A DNA stretch of 64,000 nt from Methanobrevibacter thaueri (GTDB taxonomy: Archaea > Methanobacteriota > Methanobacteria > Methanobacteriales > Methanobacteriaceae): assembly GCF_003111625.1 (NCBI RefSeq), contig NZ_MZGS01000023.1, positions 62,001 to 126,000 on the forward strand, given 5' to 3'. Made by a program: the position numbers and the translations under genes. The notes under the pieces are model-generated. The model was not told the DNA's origin, did not search any database, and saw nothing but the letters and a program-made list of their open reading frames with translations. Of this stretch, positions 8,198 to 16,693 are shown piece by piece; position 1 is the stretch's first letter, and each line of letters starts with the position of its first letter.

Positions 8198-9047
8198 TAC
8201 TGAAAAAGGAAGCATTTACAATTCCATTGGTAAAATGAATTTAAGGACTAAAACCCTGCTTACCATTGGAATTACCGTGTTCATCCTAATAGCTGTTGTG
8301 ATTTCAAGCCTTTTAATCAACTCCACAGACATCACAACCAATTTCCAGGCAATGAACCAAGCCCCCTCCCTTGAGCATCTGTTCGGTACTGACTGGATGG
8401 GAAGGGACATGTTTACCCGTACATTAAAAGGATTAGGTTTAAGTGTTCAAATCGGTGCCGGAGCATCAATCTTAAGTAGTTTAATAGCTATTGCAATGGC
8501 ATTTATTGCAAGTACTAATAAATTCTTAGACGGTGTTGTCTCCTGGTTAATTGATTTGTTCCTGTCAATTCCTCATATCCTATTAATTATCTTAATTTCC
8601 ATTGCATTAGGTGGAGGTGCGTTTGGTGTAACCATGGGTGTTGCAGTTACTCACTGGACGTCTCTTGCAAGAGTATTGAGAGCTGAAATAAAACAGATCA
8701 ACACTTCCGAATTTGTAAAACTATCTAATAGATTTGGAAAATCAAAATTCTGGATTGCTAGAAAACACATTTTCCCATTGGTAATAACACAAATTATCGT
8801 CGGAACAATCTTAATTTTCCCTCATGCGATAATGCACGAAGCCAGTGTAACCTTCTTAGGTTTCGGTTTATCACCACACGAACCTGCAATCGGTATTATC
8901 TTATCAGAATCAATGAAATACCTTGCTACAGGTAATTGGTGGTTAGCATTGTTCCCTGGTTTGGCATTACTGATAATCGTATTGTTATTTGATATTGCCG
9001 GGGAAAACATTAAGAAAATACTTGATCCGACAAGTGCAAATGAGTAG
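8190..9047 (+). CDS. NikC/DppC-type ABC transporter permease
   Basis: This is the second permease subunit, about 285 residues. It has an N-terminal membrane segment (about residues 25-47) and the DppC signature FGTDWMGRDMFTR (about 67-79). The EAA-like docking loop lies around LSNRFGKSKFWIARKHIFPLV, and the last membrane helix ends before the basic tail. I start it at MANTEK (8190), inside the end of the upstream permease and after GGGAGAGTGAAGA; upstream in-frame starts would add an unlikely leader. It forms a heterodimeric channel with the 7205-8197 product. Confidence 0.87.
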   Translation: MANTEKGSIYNSIGKMNLRTKTLLTIGITVFILIAVVISSLLINSTDITTNFQAMNQAPSLEHLFGTDWMGRDMFTRTLKGLGLSVQIGAGASILSSLIAIAMAFIASTNKFLDGVVSWLIDLFLSIPHILLIILISIALGGGAFGVTMGVAVTHWTSLARVLRAEIKQINTSEFVKLSNRFGKSKFWIARKHIFPLVITQIIVGTILIFPHAIMHEASVTFLGFGLSPHEPAIGIILSESMKYLATGNWWLALFPGLALLIIVLLFDIAGENIKKILDPTSANE

Positions 9048-9055
9048 GTGATAAC

Positions 9056-10003
9056 ATGGATAAACTATTAGATGTGGAAAACGTTTCTATTTCATTTATA
9101 CAATATACTCAAGGTTTAAATCAAAGAGACCTCAAAGTTATCACCGATTTAACACTTGATATATCTGAAGGAGAGATTTTAGCAGTATTAGGTTCCAGCG
9201 GATCTGGAAAAAGTCTTTTAGCACATGCAATATTCGGAATACTTCCAGAAAACGCAAATCTAAACGGTAAAATCAAATACAAAGGAAAGGAACTGTCACA
9301 AAAAGACAAGGAAGAAATACGCGGGAAAGAAATATCATTAATACCACAGTCAGTGAATTTCCTTGATCCTTTAATGAAAATATCCGACCAAGCCATTGGA
9401 TATACTGAAAATGAAGATGAGAAAAAGGCCAAAAAGGCAAAGCAACGGGAAATTTTTGAACGTTACAATCTAGGACCTGAAGTGGATGAAATGTACCCAT
9501 TCCAACTCTCAGGAGGAATGGCAAGAAGAGTACTCGTATCAACAGCACTGTTTTCAAATCCAAAACTTGTAGTAGCAGACGAACCAACACCTGGACTTGA
9601 TGAAAAAACAGTCCAGGAAACATTGAATCATTTCAGAAAAATGAAGGAAGATGGTGTAGGAGTACTGCTTATCACTCACGACATACATGCTGCATTAGAA
9701 GTTGCCGACAGGATAGGAATTTTCTACTCAGGTTATGTAATCGAGATTGCTGAGAACAAGGACTTTTCAGGAGAGGGAGAAAACCTCCTTCACCCCTACA
9801 CAAAAGCGCTATACAAGGCATTGCCTGCAAATGGATTCAACCTGACTCCTGGCCATCAGCCGTTGCACGGTGAGATTCCGGAAGGTTGTCCATATTACGA
9901 CAGGTGTGAAATGCGTTTTGACAGATGTAGGAACGAACGCCCTCAACTAATCGACCTAGGAAATAAAAAAGTCAGATGTTTTAAATACGAGGAAGGTGCA
10001 TAA
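9056..10003 (+). CDS. NikD/DppD-like ABC transporter ATPase, copy 2
   Basis: This is the energising subunit of the transporter encoded directly upstream. It has Walker A GSSGSGKS, signature LSGGM, Walker B LVVADEPTPGLD and the C-terminal oligopeptide/nickel domain with CPYYDRCEMRFDRC and VRCF cysteines. The ribosome site GGTGAT is three bases before the ATG. It matches the copy at 2794 over its whole length; most differences are conservative. Being embedded in the complete operon, this is the copy most likely to work with the permeases at 7205-9047. Confidence 0.9.
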   Translation: MDKLLDVENVSISFIQYTQGLNQRDLKVITDLTLDISEGEILAVLGSSGSGKSLLAHAIFGILPENANLNGKIKYKGKELSQKDKEEIRGKEISLIPQSVNFLDPLMKISDQAIGYTENEDEKKAKKAKQREIFERYNLGPEVDEMYPFQLSGGMARRVLVSTALFSNPKLVVADEPTPGLDEKTVQETLNHFRKMKEDGVGVLLITHDIHAALEVADRIGIFYSGYVIEIAENKDFSGEGENLLHPYTKALYKALPANGFNLTPGHQPLHGEIPEGCPYYDRCEMRFDRCRNERPQLIDLGNKKVRCFKYEEGA

Positions 10004-10004
10004 A

Positions 10005-10619
10005 ATGGAACTTAAAGCAACAAACATTTCATTTAAATATCCTTTAGCAAAAGAGTACCTATTAAAGGATATCAACATACATCTGGACAACAATAAAATC
10101 ATGGGTTTAGTTGGAGACAGTGGGGTAGGAAAATCCACACTATGCGAAATCCTATCCGGATACTATCCAAACTTTGAGGGTAGCGTAGAACTTGACGGAC
10201 AAAAACTGCCTGAAAAGGAATTCTGTCCGGTACAGTTAATTTACCAACATCCTGAAAAAGTTATGAATCCAAAATGGAAAATGAAAGACGTTTTAGAGGA
10301 ATCCTGGAACGTGGATGATCAATTACTGTCCGACTTTGGAATTCAGAAATCCTGGTTTACCAGATTCCCACAGGAATTGTCCGGAGGCGAACTTCAAAGA
10401 TTTTCAGTCTTAAGAGCATTGAACCCGAAAACCAAATTCCTAATTGCAGATGAAATGACCACCATGCTTGACGCAATCACCCAGGTGCAAATTTTAGATG
10501 CAGTGTTAAAAATAGTAAAACAAAGGAAAATGGGATTCTTGCTTGTAAGCCACGACATGGATCTTGTAAACACCATATGTGACGACGTAATCTATTTTAA
10601 TGATATTAATGGTATTTAA
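10005..10619 (+). CDS. NikE/DppF-like ABC transporter ATPase, copy 2
   Basis: This second ATPase of the complete transporter has 204 residues, with Walker A GDSGVGKST, signature LSGGE and Walker B FLIADEMTTMLD. Like copy 1 it lacks the oligopeptide C-terminal domain. The chosen start follows GGTGCATAAA and lies one base after the upstream stop. It closes the operon; the MATE gene converges on it 9 bases further on. Confidence 0.88.
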   Translation: MELKATNISFKYPLAKEYLLKDINIHLDNNKIMGLVGDSGVGKSTLCEILSGYYPNFEGSVELDGQKLPEKEFCPVQLIYQHPEKVMNPKWKMKDVLEESWNVDDQLLSDFGIQKSWFTRFPQELSGGELQRFSVLRALNPKTKFLIADEMTTMLDAITQVQILDAVLKIVKQRKMGFLLVSHDMDLVNTICDDVIYFNDINGI

Positions 10620-10628
10620 TCATTAATA

Positions 10629-11990
10629 TCACTTATTAATTTTTTTTATTTGCCAATCTGCCCAAACACCAGTGATATTATTTGAAACTATTTCTCCCAA
10701 AACGATACCCATCCAGGCACCCCAAACACCATAACCTAAAACAACAGATAATAAAACCGCAAAGAATAGTGTAAATCCTGTTTCTCTCATTATTGTCTGA
10801 AACATTGCTGTTATTCCCTTGCCTATGCCCTGGAACACATATGTTGATGGCACTCCAACGGCCATTGTCGGATAATAGATTACAATCCAAGCAATGAAGC
10901 TAGTAAGCTCCGGCGCGATTCTTGCACTGCTTCCACCGGAAGTGAAAATCGATGCGATATCCCCTGCAAACACGTTTGTCAGAATCATTACGACAATAGC
11001 TATGACTAAAGACACCTTCATGGCATACCTGTGGGCAATCTGAATATTCCTATAGTTCTTTGCACCGAAATTAGCTGCAATGACACTGATTAAAGCAGTC
11101 CCGATTGCCAATAAAGGAGTTGTTGTGATTATTACGATTCTCCAGCCTGTTGAGTAAACCGCAACGGAATCGGTTGAGCCGACATAAACCAGAAGAGCCG
11201 AGAATACCGCTGCAAAAAACGCATTGTTCAAAAGCTGTATGCTTGCAGGAATGCCCACCTTAACTATATCCATTGAGATGTCCTTTTTAAAATTGAAATT
11301 GCCTAAAGTGGGTTTCAGGTAGGTGTCCTTCTTAAAATAAAGCCAATAGCACAAAATCAGGATTACACATAATGAAGAGATCAGTGTTGCAATGGCAGCT
11401 CCTCCAACTCCAAGATTTAAGTAATATATGAAAATAGGGTCCAAAATCATGTTTAAAATTGCAGAGGCAATCATTGCATACATAGGCCTTTTACTGTCAC
11501 CCTCCCCTCTGAAAACACCATATAGTGCATTTGACAAGATGATTAAAATTGATCCAAGCAGGATTGGAACACCATACTCTGTCGCATATCCTATGGTTTG
11601 GCCGGCACCCATGACATTCAATATGGGATTCAATAAAATCAACAGGACAACAGTTAAAATTATTGAAATGACAATATCCAAAAGAATTGAATGAATAGAT
11701 GCATTGTCCGCTTTAGTATTATCCTTTTCTCCAATGTATTTTGAGATTGCAAAAGATGCACCTGCCCCCAATCCATTTCCAAAACCGACAAGAATCATAA
11801 ATATGGGCGTGAAGAATCCAACGCCGGCAAGTGCATCGGCCCCAAGACCTGACACCCAAGCGGCATCGATTAGATTGTATAAACTAGAAATAAGCAATGA
11901 AATAATCAAAGGTACGGATATTCTAAGCAATGCTCTTTTAGGATTTCCCAGCATTATGTCTACACTTTTTGAATTATCATTACTTTGCAT
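10629..11990 (-). CDS. MATE family efflux transporter
   Basis: This integral membrane exporter of the multidrug and toxin extrusion family has 453 residues and about 12 hydrophobic segments in two homologous halves. The first half begins ALLRISVPLIISLLISSLYN and contains GVGFFTPIFMILVGFGNGLGAGASFAISKYIGE; the second begins VKVGIPASIQLLNNAFF. It would drive solute export with Na+ or H+. The gene has its own promoter side near 12000 and converges on the metal-uptake operon. Because that operon lacks an obvious ligand exporter, this protein is a possible candidate, but MATE substrates cannot be read from sequence. Confidence 0.88.
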   Translation of the reverse strand: MQSNDNSKSVDIMLGNPKRALLRISVPLIISLLISSLYNLIDAAWVSGLGADALAGVGFFTPIFMILVGFGNGLGAGASFAISKYIGEKDNTKADNASIHSILLDIVISIILTVVLLILLNPILNVMGAGQTIGYATEYGVPILLGSILIILSNALYGVFRGEGDSKRPMYAMIASAILNMILDPIFIYYLNLGVGGAAIATLISSLCVILILCYWLYFKKDTYLKPTLGNFNFKKDISMDIVKVGIPASIQLLNNAFFAAVFSALLVYVGSTDSVAVYSTGWRIVIITTTPLLAIGTALISVIAANFGAKNYRNIQIAHRYAMKVSLVIAIVVMILTNVFAGDIASIFTSGGSSARIAPELTSFIAWIVIYYPTMAVGVPSTYVFQGIGKGITAMFQTIMRETGFTLFFAVLLSVVLGYGVWGAWMGIVLGEIVSNNITGVWADWQIKKINK

Positions 11991-12022
11991 AAGTAACTAT
12001 TAAAATTTATTCAGATATAAAA

Positions 12023-13033
12023 TTAATTATTTAACAGTTTTCTAGTCCTTTCTTCAAATTCATTATAGTCTGATTTATATAATTCATCCTGAATTGGCCT
12101 GAATTTATCAAATTCTAATTTGACAAATTCATTAATTTCACTCCTACTGACCTTTCCTTTGCCTTTTAAGATTTGATATCCAACAAAGTCTAAAAATTTG
12201 TCCAATTGTTCTGCCCAATCCTTCATGCTCATAGGAATTTCCCTTGTTGCTTGAAGTTCTGCAAAATTGAGGTACAATTCCACGAGTTTGTTAAGTTCTG
12301 AAAGTTCAGATTCAGATAAGTAATTTTTTGCAACTTTTGTATCGCTTAATTGAATTTTACCATCTGGAGAATGCTTCCAAGAAGTCAAACCCATATTTTC
12401 TTTATCACTGCTTGCACGATTTTTGATTATCTCCGGTGCAGTCATGCCAGATACCGCATAATGAAGTTTGTTCTGAACTTTAGAATAAAATTCCTGTGTG
12501 ATCTCGGCATTTTTGTTATAATCGTGACTTGTCGCATACAAGTCAGTTAATTTTTCATAGAATCGTCTTTCAGAAACTCTTATTTCACGAATTCTTTCAA
12601 GCACATCATGAAAATAGTCTTTTCCAAATCTCGAACCATTTTTTAATAATTCATCATCTAAAACAAATCCTTTAACTATAAATTCTTTTAGAATACCAGT
12701 AGCCCAAATTCTAAAGCGTGTAGCATTTTTAGAGTTAACTCTGTAACCTACAGAGATTATTGCATCCAAATTATAAAAACCAGTATTATATTTTTTACCA
12801 TCAGATGCAGTTACTCGAATTTTTCGAGTAACTGAATTTTCATTTAATTCCTCATCTTTAAAAATATTTTTTAGATGATAAGTGATTGTATTCTCTTTTA
12901 CATTAAACAATTCCGCCATTGTCTTTTGAGTAGCCCACATAGTTTCTCTTTCAGGATCTATGATTACATCTATAGACACTTCTCCTTCATCACCTATATA
13001 CAACAAAGTTCTTGTTATCTGATTTTCTTTCAT
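12023..13033 (-). CDS. RhuM family protein
   Basis: This belongs to the widespread RhuM (virulence RhuM-like) family, whose biochemical role is unknown. An N-terminal helix-turn-helix-like region reads WATQKTMAELFNVKENTITYHLKNIF (about residues 30-55). It is followed by the family signature YNLDAIISVGYRVNSKNATRFRIWAT (about 85-110) and long alpha-helical segments to the end. The start is set at 13033, where AGAGG lies nine bases upstream; an earlier in-frame start would add nine residues. Members are common near mobile or defence genes, but nothing mobile is visible here. It stands alone between a MATE gene and a metal ATPase. Confidence 0.82.
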   Translation of the reverse strand: MKENQITRTLLYIGDEGEVSIDVIIDPERETMWATQKTMAELFNVKENTITYHLKNIFKDEELNENSVTRKIRVTASDGKKYNTGFYNLDAIISVGYRVNSKNATRFRIWATGILKEFIVKGFVLDDELLKNGSRFGKDYFHDVLERIREIRVSERRFYEKLTDLYATSHDYNKNAEITQEFYSKVQNKLHYAVSGMTAPEIIKNRASSDKENMGLTSWKHSPDGKIQLSDTKVAKNYLSESELSELNKLVELYLNFAELQATREIPMSMKDWAEQLDKFLDFVGYQILKGKGKVSRSEINEFVKLEFDKFRPIQDELYKSDYNEFEERTRKLLNN

Positions 13034-13217
13034 GAAAAAACCTCTTTTAAAATTTTTCAATTAAATATTTGTTTATTCATTGTTTTTTCATTTTAATAAG
13101 GTTTTTGTTATAAATAAAAGCAAAATTACAAAGTAAAAACAATTATATTAACTAAAAACAATTTATTAAAAAAAATAATGGGAAAAAGAGGTTTAAAATT
13201 TAAAAAAAAATATAAAA

Positions 13218-15731
13218 TTAGAATAGTGGATCTTTCACCATTCCAATTCTAAATGAGTTTAGGATAACTAAAATAGTCAATCCTAAGTCACCGAAACCAA
13301 CAGACATCATCAAAGTGATGATTCCCATAACTGCGAGAACCACACATAATAGCTTAACCAAAATGGCAATACTGATATTCTGTTTGATGATTCCCATTGT
13401 CTTGCGGCTTAAAGCGAATAGATATGGGAGTTTTGAAATATCATCCTGCATCAATGCAATATCCGCTGTCTCAATGGCTACATCAGAACCTGCCGCACCC
13501 ATTGCAATACCGATATTTGAGCGTGCTAAAGCAGGTGCATCGTTGATACCGTCTCCAACCATAGCCACATCACCAAATTTATTCCTGATTGTATCTAAGA
13601 GGTTTAACTTATCTTCCGGCAATAAATTGGAATAAACATAGTCTATGCCTATTTCGGATGCAACACTTTTTGCAGCGAGCTTATTGTCACCGGTGAGCAT
13701 TACAGTTTGCACACCTTGATTTTTCAAATCGGCAATGACCTCAGAAGCGTTGTCTCTGATTTTATCGGATACTGTGATAATGCCTAAAACCTTTTGAGCA
13801 TTACCGACAAATATCAAAGTCTTGCCTTCGCTGGAGTACTTGTTAATTTGATCTCTTGAAATGTCAAATGAACTTCCTTCAATCAGTGATTCGTTAGCGG
13901 CATAGAATTGCTCACCATTTATGTTAGCCACAATTCCCTTACCTGGAACATTTCTAAAGTCCTCGATGACATCGAACATGATGTTATTTTCATCTGCATA
14001 GCTAACAACAGCCTGGGCAATTGGATGGGAAGATTGATATTCAAGGGATGCAGCAATCTTGACAATATCCTCTTTTGAATAGCTTTCATCTAAAACTTCA
14101 ACATCGCTTAATTTAAGTTTTCCTTCAGTTAAGGTACCTGTCTTATCAAAGATGACCGCTTTAACGTTACGCATCTCCTCAACATAGGTACTTCCTTTGA
14201 TAATGACCCCATTTCTAGTAGCGGAAGTGATTGCAGACACCATACCGACAGGTGTTGAAATTAAGAATGCACAAGGACATGAGATTACCAAGAGTGAAAG
14301 TGCCTTATAAACCCAGTCAACCAAGTTCTGGCCAAGCACCAACGGAGGAATGAATGCAACGCAAATAGCTGCAACCATCATGATTGGTGTGTAATATTTT
14401 GCCACCCTTTCAACTAGAGTCTCGGTTTCGGAACGGTTGAGCTGAGATCTTTTGACCAAAGTCACTATTTTTGAGATGACTGAATCTTTAGCCTCGGTTG
14501 TTACTTTGATTTCAAGATATCCATCCTCATTAACAGTTCCGGAAAATACCTCATCGCCAACCTCTTTCAATACAGGCACGCTTTCACCAGTGATTGATGC
14601 CTGATTAATTGAGGATGAACCTGAAATAACTTCACCATCTAAAGGAACCTTATCTCCAGGTTTTACAATGACAATATCTCCAATATTGACATCATCAACA
14701 TTTCTAATCTCTTCTTTATCCCCTACTTTAACTCTTGCTGTATCTGGAGCGATTTCAACTAATGATTTAATTGAACGTTTGGCTCTGTGTTCGGCAAGGT
14801 CTTCCAAGAATTCAGCAATATAGTAAAGGAAAGTAACCGCCGCACCCTCTTCAGGATGCCCAATAATAAATGATGCAACACAAGCAATACATACTAACAT
14901 TGCAGGACCAACAGTGTGTCTGTTAACCAAGGATTTATAAGCTAAAATAGCTATTTCATAACCTGCAATAATTGCGCCTAACATATATGTAACTGTTACA
15001 ACGTTAGGGCTGAAAGATAACCATTCAAAAACATGTCCTAAAACAAATAGGATTCCACTCGCAAGAATGATTTGTATTGGCCTATTTGCAATCAAAGGCT
15101 TTCCTTCAGCAAATAATTCTTCATCTCCATGTGCGTGGTCATGGCCATGGTCGTGTCCGTGGTCATCATCATCGGCACAATCAGGACAAGCACAAAGACT
15201 GAATTCAACATCATCATCATGGTCGTGGTCATGATGATGCTCATGCTCATCATTACAACCGCAATCAGGGTCGGAACAACTATCCTCTTTATGTTCATGC
15301 TCATGCTCGTGATCATGTTCATGCTCATGGTCGTGGTCGTGATCATGATGATGCTCATGCTCATGCTCATGCTCGTGATTATGTTCATGCTCATGATTGT
15401 GGTCGTGATCATGATGATGCTCATGCTCATGCTCATGCTCGTGATTATGTTCATGCTCATGGTCATGGTCGTGATCATGGTCATCCGCACAATCAGGACA
15501 AGCACAAAGATTTATATCCACATCGGCATCATAATCAATTTCCTCTCTGTGGTCATATATACTTAAATCAGTTTTATCTTGATATTCTTTCAATAGCTGT
15601 TTATTGTAATGATTAGAATCTTCACAGTGAACTTCTTCACATTCTGGATCAAAACAGATGTAGTTGTAATGTTCTGGATTGCGGCAGTTTTCATCTGCAC
15701 AATCCGCATCGTAACATCTATTCTCCGCCAT
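13218..15731 (-). CDS. Zn/Cd-type P-type ATPase with Cys- and His-rich N-terminus
   Basis: This P1B-type ATPase of 837 residues pumps soft divalent metals out of the cell. The catalytic core shows ITGESVPV, the membrane motif CPC (VISCPCAF), DKTGTLTEG with the phosphorylated Asp, SSHPIAQAV (the HP motif) and GDGINDAPA. A lysine in QNISIAILVKLL and an aspartate in GFGDLGLT near the C-terminus match the Zn/Cd/Pb group. The first roughly 210 residues are unusual: Cys pairs (CYDADCADENC, CFDPECEEVHC, three CxCPDC/PDCGC-like motifs) interleaved with long His-Glu/His-Asp runs. The gene lies 18 bases after an ArsR gene, with GGTGAT before the ATG; it is probably zinc/cadmium-induced. Confidence 0.93.
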   Translation of the reverse strand: MAENRCYDADCADENCRNPEHYNYICFDPECEEVHCEDSNHYNKQLLKEYQDKTDLSIYDHREEIDYDADVDINLCACPDCADDHDHDHDHEHEHNHEHEHEHEHHHDHDHNHEHEHNHEHEHEHEHHHDHDHDHEHEHDHEHEHEHKEDSCSDPDCGCNDEHEHHHDHDHDDDVEFSLCACPDCADDDDHGHDHGHDHAHGDEELFAEGKPLIANRPIQIILASGILFVLGHVFEWLSFSPNVVTVTYMLGAIIAGYEIAILAYKSLVNRHTVGPAMLVCIACVASFIIGHPEEGAAVTFLYYIAEFLEDLAEHRAKRSIKSLVEIAPDTARVKVGDKEEIRNVDDVNIGDIVIVKPGDKVPLDGEVISGSSSINQASITGESVPVLKEVGDEVFSGTVNEDGYLEIKVTTEAKDSVISKIVTLVKRSQLNRSETETLVERVAKYYTPIMMVAAICVAFIPPLVLGQNLVDWVYKALSLLVISCPCAFLISTPVGMVSAITSATRNGVIIKGSTYVEEMRNVKAVIFDKTGTLTEGKLKLSDVEVLDESYSKEDIVKIAASLEYQSSHPIAQAVVSYADENNIMFDVIEDFRNVPGKGIVANINGEQFYAANESLIEGSSFDISRDQINKYSSEGKTLIFVGNAQKVLGIITVSDKIRDNASEVIADLKNQGVQTVMLTGDNKLAAKSVASEIGIDYVYSNLLPEDKLNLLDTIRNKFGDVAMVGDGINDAPALARSNIGIAMGAAGSDVAIETADIALMQDDISKLPYLFALSRKTMGIIKQNISIAILVKLLCVVLAVMGIITLMMSVGFGDLGLTILVILNSFRIGMVKDPLF
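15201..15482 (-). repeat. In-frame tandem repeats encoding the His-rich tail
   Basis: This low-complexity stretch is built from six-base HE/HD codon pairs organised in larger imperfect units of about 66-72 bases. For example, GATCATGATGATGCTCATGC recurs at 15341 and 15407. The units encode alternating His-Glu, His-Asp and His-Asn pairs. Such repeats expand and contract easily, so length variation between strains is likely. Confidence 0.8.
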
Positions 15732-15749
15732 AGTATCACCAATTAAAAA

Positions 15750-16124
15750 TTATTCTAATATATGTTCTAAACCTACTTTGTAAATCATTTCAATGTGAAG
15801 GTCTGTAAGGGAATATCTTGCCATTTTTCCCTCTTTTTGATATTTGACAAGATTGTTCGCTCTTAAGATCCTAAGCTGATTTGAAACGGTTGTCTGATTT
15901 AATTCAAGTGCATCACATATGTCGCATACACATAAATCTTCAACTGCGAGTAGGGAAATAATTTTTAATCTTGTTGGATTTCCAAAAATTTTGAAAAATT
16001 CAGATAGCTCAGCATATTCTTCTTCGGAGGACATGCGTTTCTTAACACGATTTACCGCATCTTCATGTGAATCGAAAACTTCACATACTCCCTCATTACT
16101 ATTTTCAAGATTATTATTTTCCAT
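15750..16124 (-). CDS. ArsR/SmtB family metal-sensing repressor
   Basis: This winged-helix metal sensor of about 124 residues releases DNA when it binds metal. The DNA-binding helix region reads LELNQTTVSNQLRILRANNLVKYQKEG. Two classic metal sites are visible: the alpha-3 motif DLCVCDIC and the alpha-5 motif DLHIEMIYKVGLEH followed by E, as in zinc sensors (SmtB/CzrA) and CadC. The start could be ATG 16124 (with GTGATG before it) or an in-frame start up to 16133. It is the first gene of an operon with the metal ATPase, and palindromes upstream are its likely operators. Confidence 0.9.
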   Translation of the reverse strand: MENNNLENSNEGVCEVFDSHEDAVNRVKKRMSSEEEYAELSEFFKIFGNPTRLKIISLLAVEDLCVCDICDALELNQTTVSNQLRILRANNLVKYQKEGKMARYSLTDLHIEMIYKVGLEHILE

Positions 16125-16149
16125 AGTCATCACATATATTATATATTTA

Positions 16150-16205
16150 CATATTATGATATGTTTATGTATTTAAATGTTTTCATATCATGATATCATG
16201 ATATG
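16150..16205. promoter_or_regulatory. ArsR-type operator region
   Basis: A perfect 22-base palindrome at 16184-16205 is built on CATATCATGAT and its complement. A second, imperfect copy of the theme, CATATTATGATATG, is at 16150-16163. They lie just upstream of the ArsR start in very AT-rich promoter DNA, the usual place for ArsR/SmtB operators. Autoregulation of the repressor-ATPase operon is inferred. Confidence 0.65.
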
Positions 16206-16207
16206 TT

Positions 16208-16246
16208 ATTTTAAAAAAAATAAGGTGCTATTTTTTAACAACACCT
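16208..16246 (-). terminator. Probable terminator of the DUF2124-like gene
   Basis: On the minus strand AGGTG...CACCT (16246-16223) can pair over the stop region and is followed by TATTTTTTTT. The stem is short, so much of the signal is the T-run. Confidence 0.4.
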
Positions 16247-16692
16247 GTCAATGTTCCATCTATGACCAAATCGAAATCGACTTTCTCAAGCCATCCTGCC
16301 TTTGCAAACATATCCATGAAACAAAGTCCAATGAGTTTTCCATCCTCCTTAAGAATATCGTTAACGACACCTTTTAACTCTTCTGTGTCGATATCCGCCT
16401 TAGGCATGCTGAGGCCACCCAACAACACGACAACATCTGAGTCATGAGGGTCTGATACAACATCGGTCAATGTCATTCCCCAAGGTTTCAATTCAAACTC
16501 ATGTGAAGTTTCAATGTCGATGAAACTGATGAAATGATTTTCCTTATCGCGTACGGCATAGGCCATCAATGCAGCAAATGGAGTGCAGACGCTGGGTGTG
16601 CCCATATAAGTTATTTTTTCAGCATCGCCAACCGCATTCTTGAATGCAACAATCTGGCCGTTAATTCCTTTCCAGTTTTCAATATCTTCCAT
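16228..16692 (-). CDS. DUF2124-like archaeal protein
   Basis: This is a 154-residue soluble protein that I match to the methanogen family DUF2124, function unknown. It has an alternating alpha/beta pattern, with a GTPSVCTPFAALMAYAV segment (about residues 31-47) and DVVVLLGGLSMPKADID (about 85-101). The segment LIGLCFMDMFAKAGW follows near 120. The GLSMPK and GLCFMD stretches look like conserved active or binding sites. A GGAGGAG ribosome site overlaps the end of the upstream membrane protein, so the two genes are co-translated. Confidence 0.65.
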   Translation of the reverse strand: MEDIENWKGINGQIVAFKNAVGDAEKITYMGTPSVCTPFAALMAYAVRDKENHFISFIDIETSHEFELKPWGMTLTDVVSDPHDSDVVVLLGGLSMPKADIDTEELKGVVNDILKEDGKLIGLCFMDMFAKAGWLEKVDFDLVIDGTLTGVVKK

Positions 16693-16693
16693 T

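Noticed and set aside
2794-10619. Full staphylopine-type (CntKLM) pathway
   Set aside because: Only the NAS-like (CntL-type) enzyme is visible; no opine dehydrogenase or histidine racemase gene occurs in the window.
15201-15482. CRISPR-like array
   Set aside because: The repeats are in-frame coding repeats with no unique spacers and no cas genes nearby.
15092-15566. Long open frames on both strands across the His-rich repeats
   Set aside because: They are products of low-complexity repeats (Met/Ile-rich on the shadow frames) inside the ATPase gene and have no ribosome sites.
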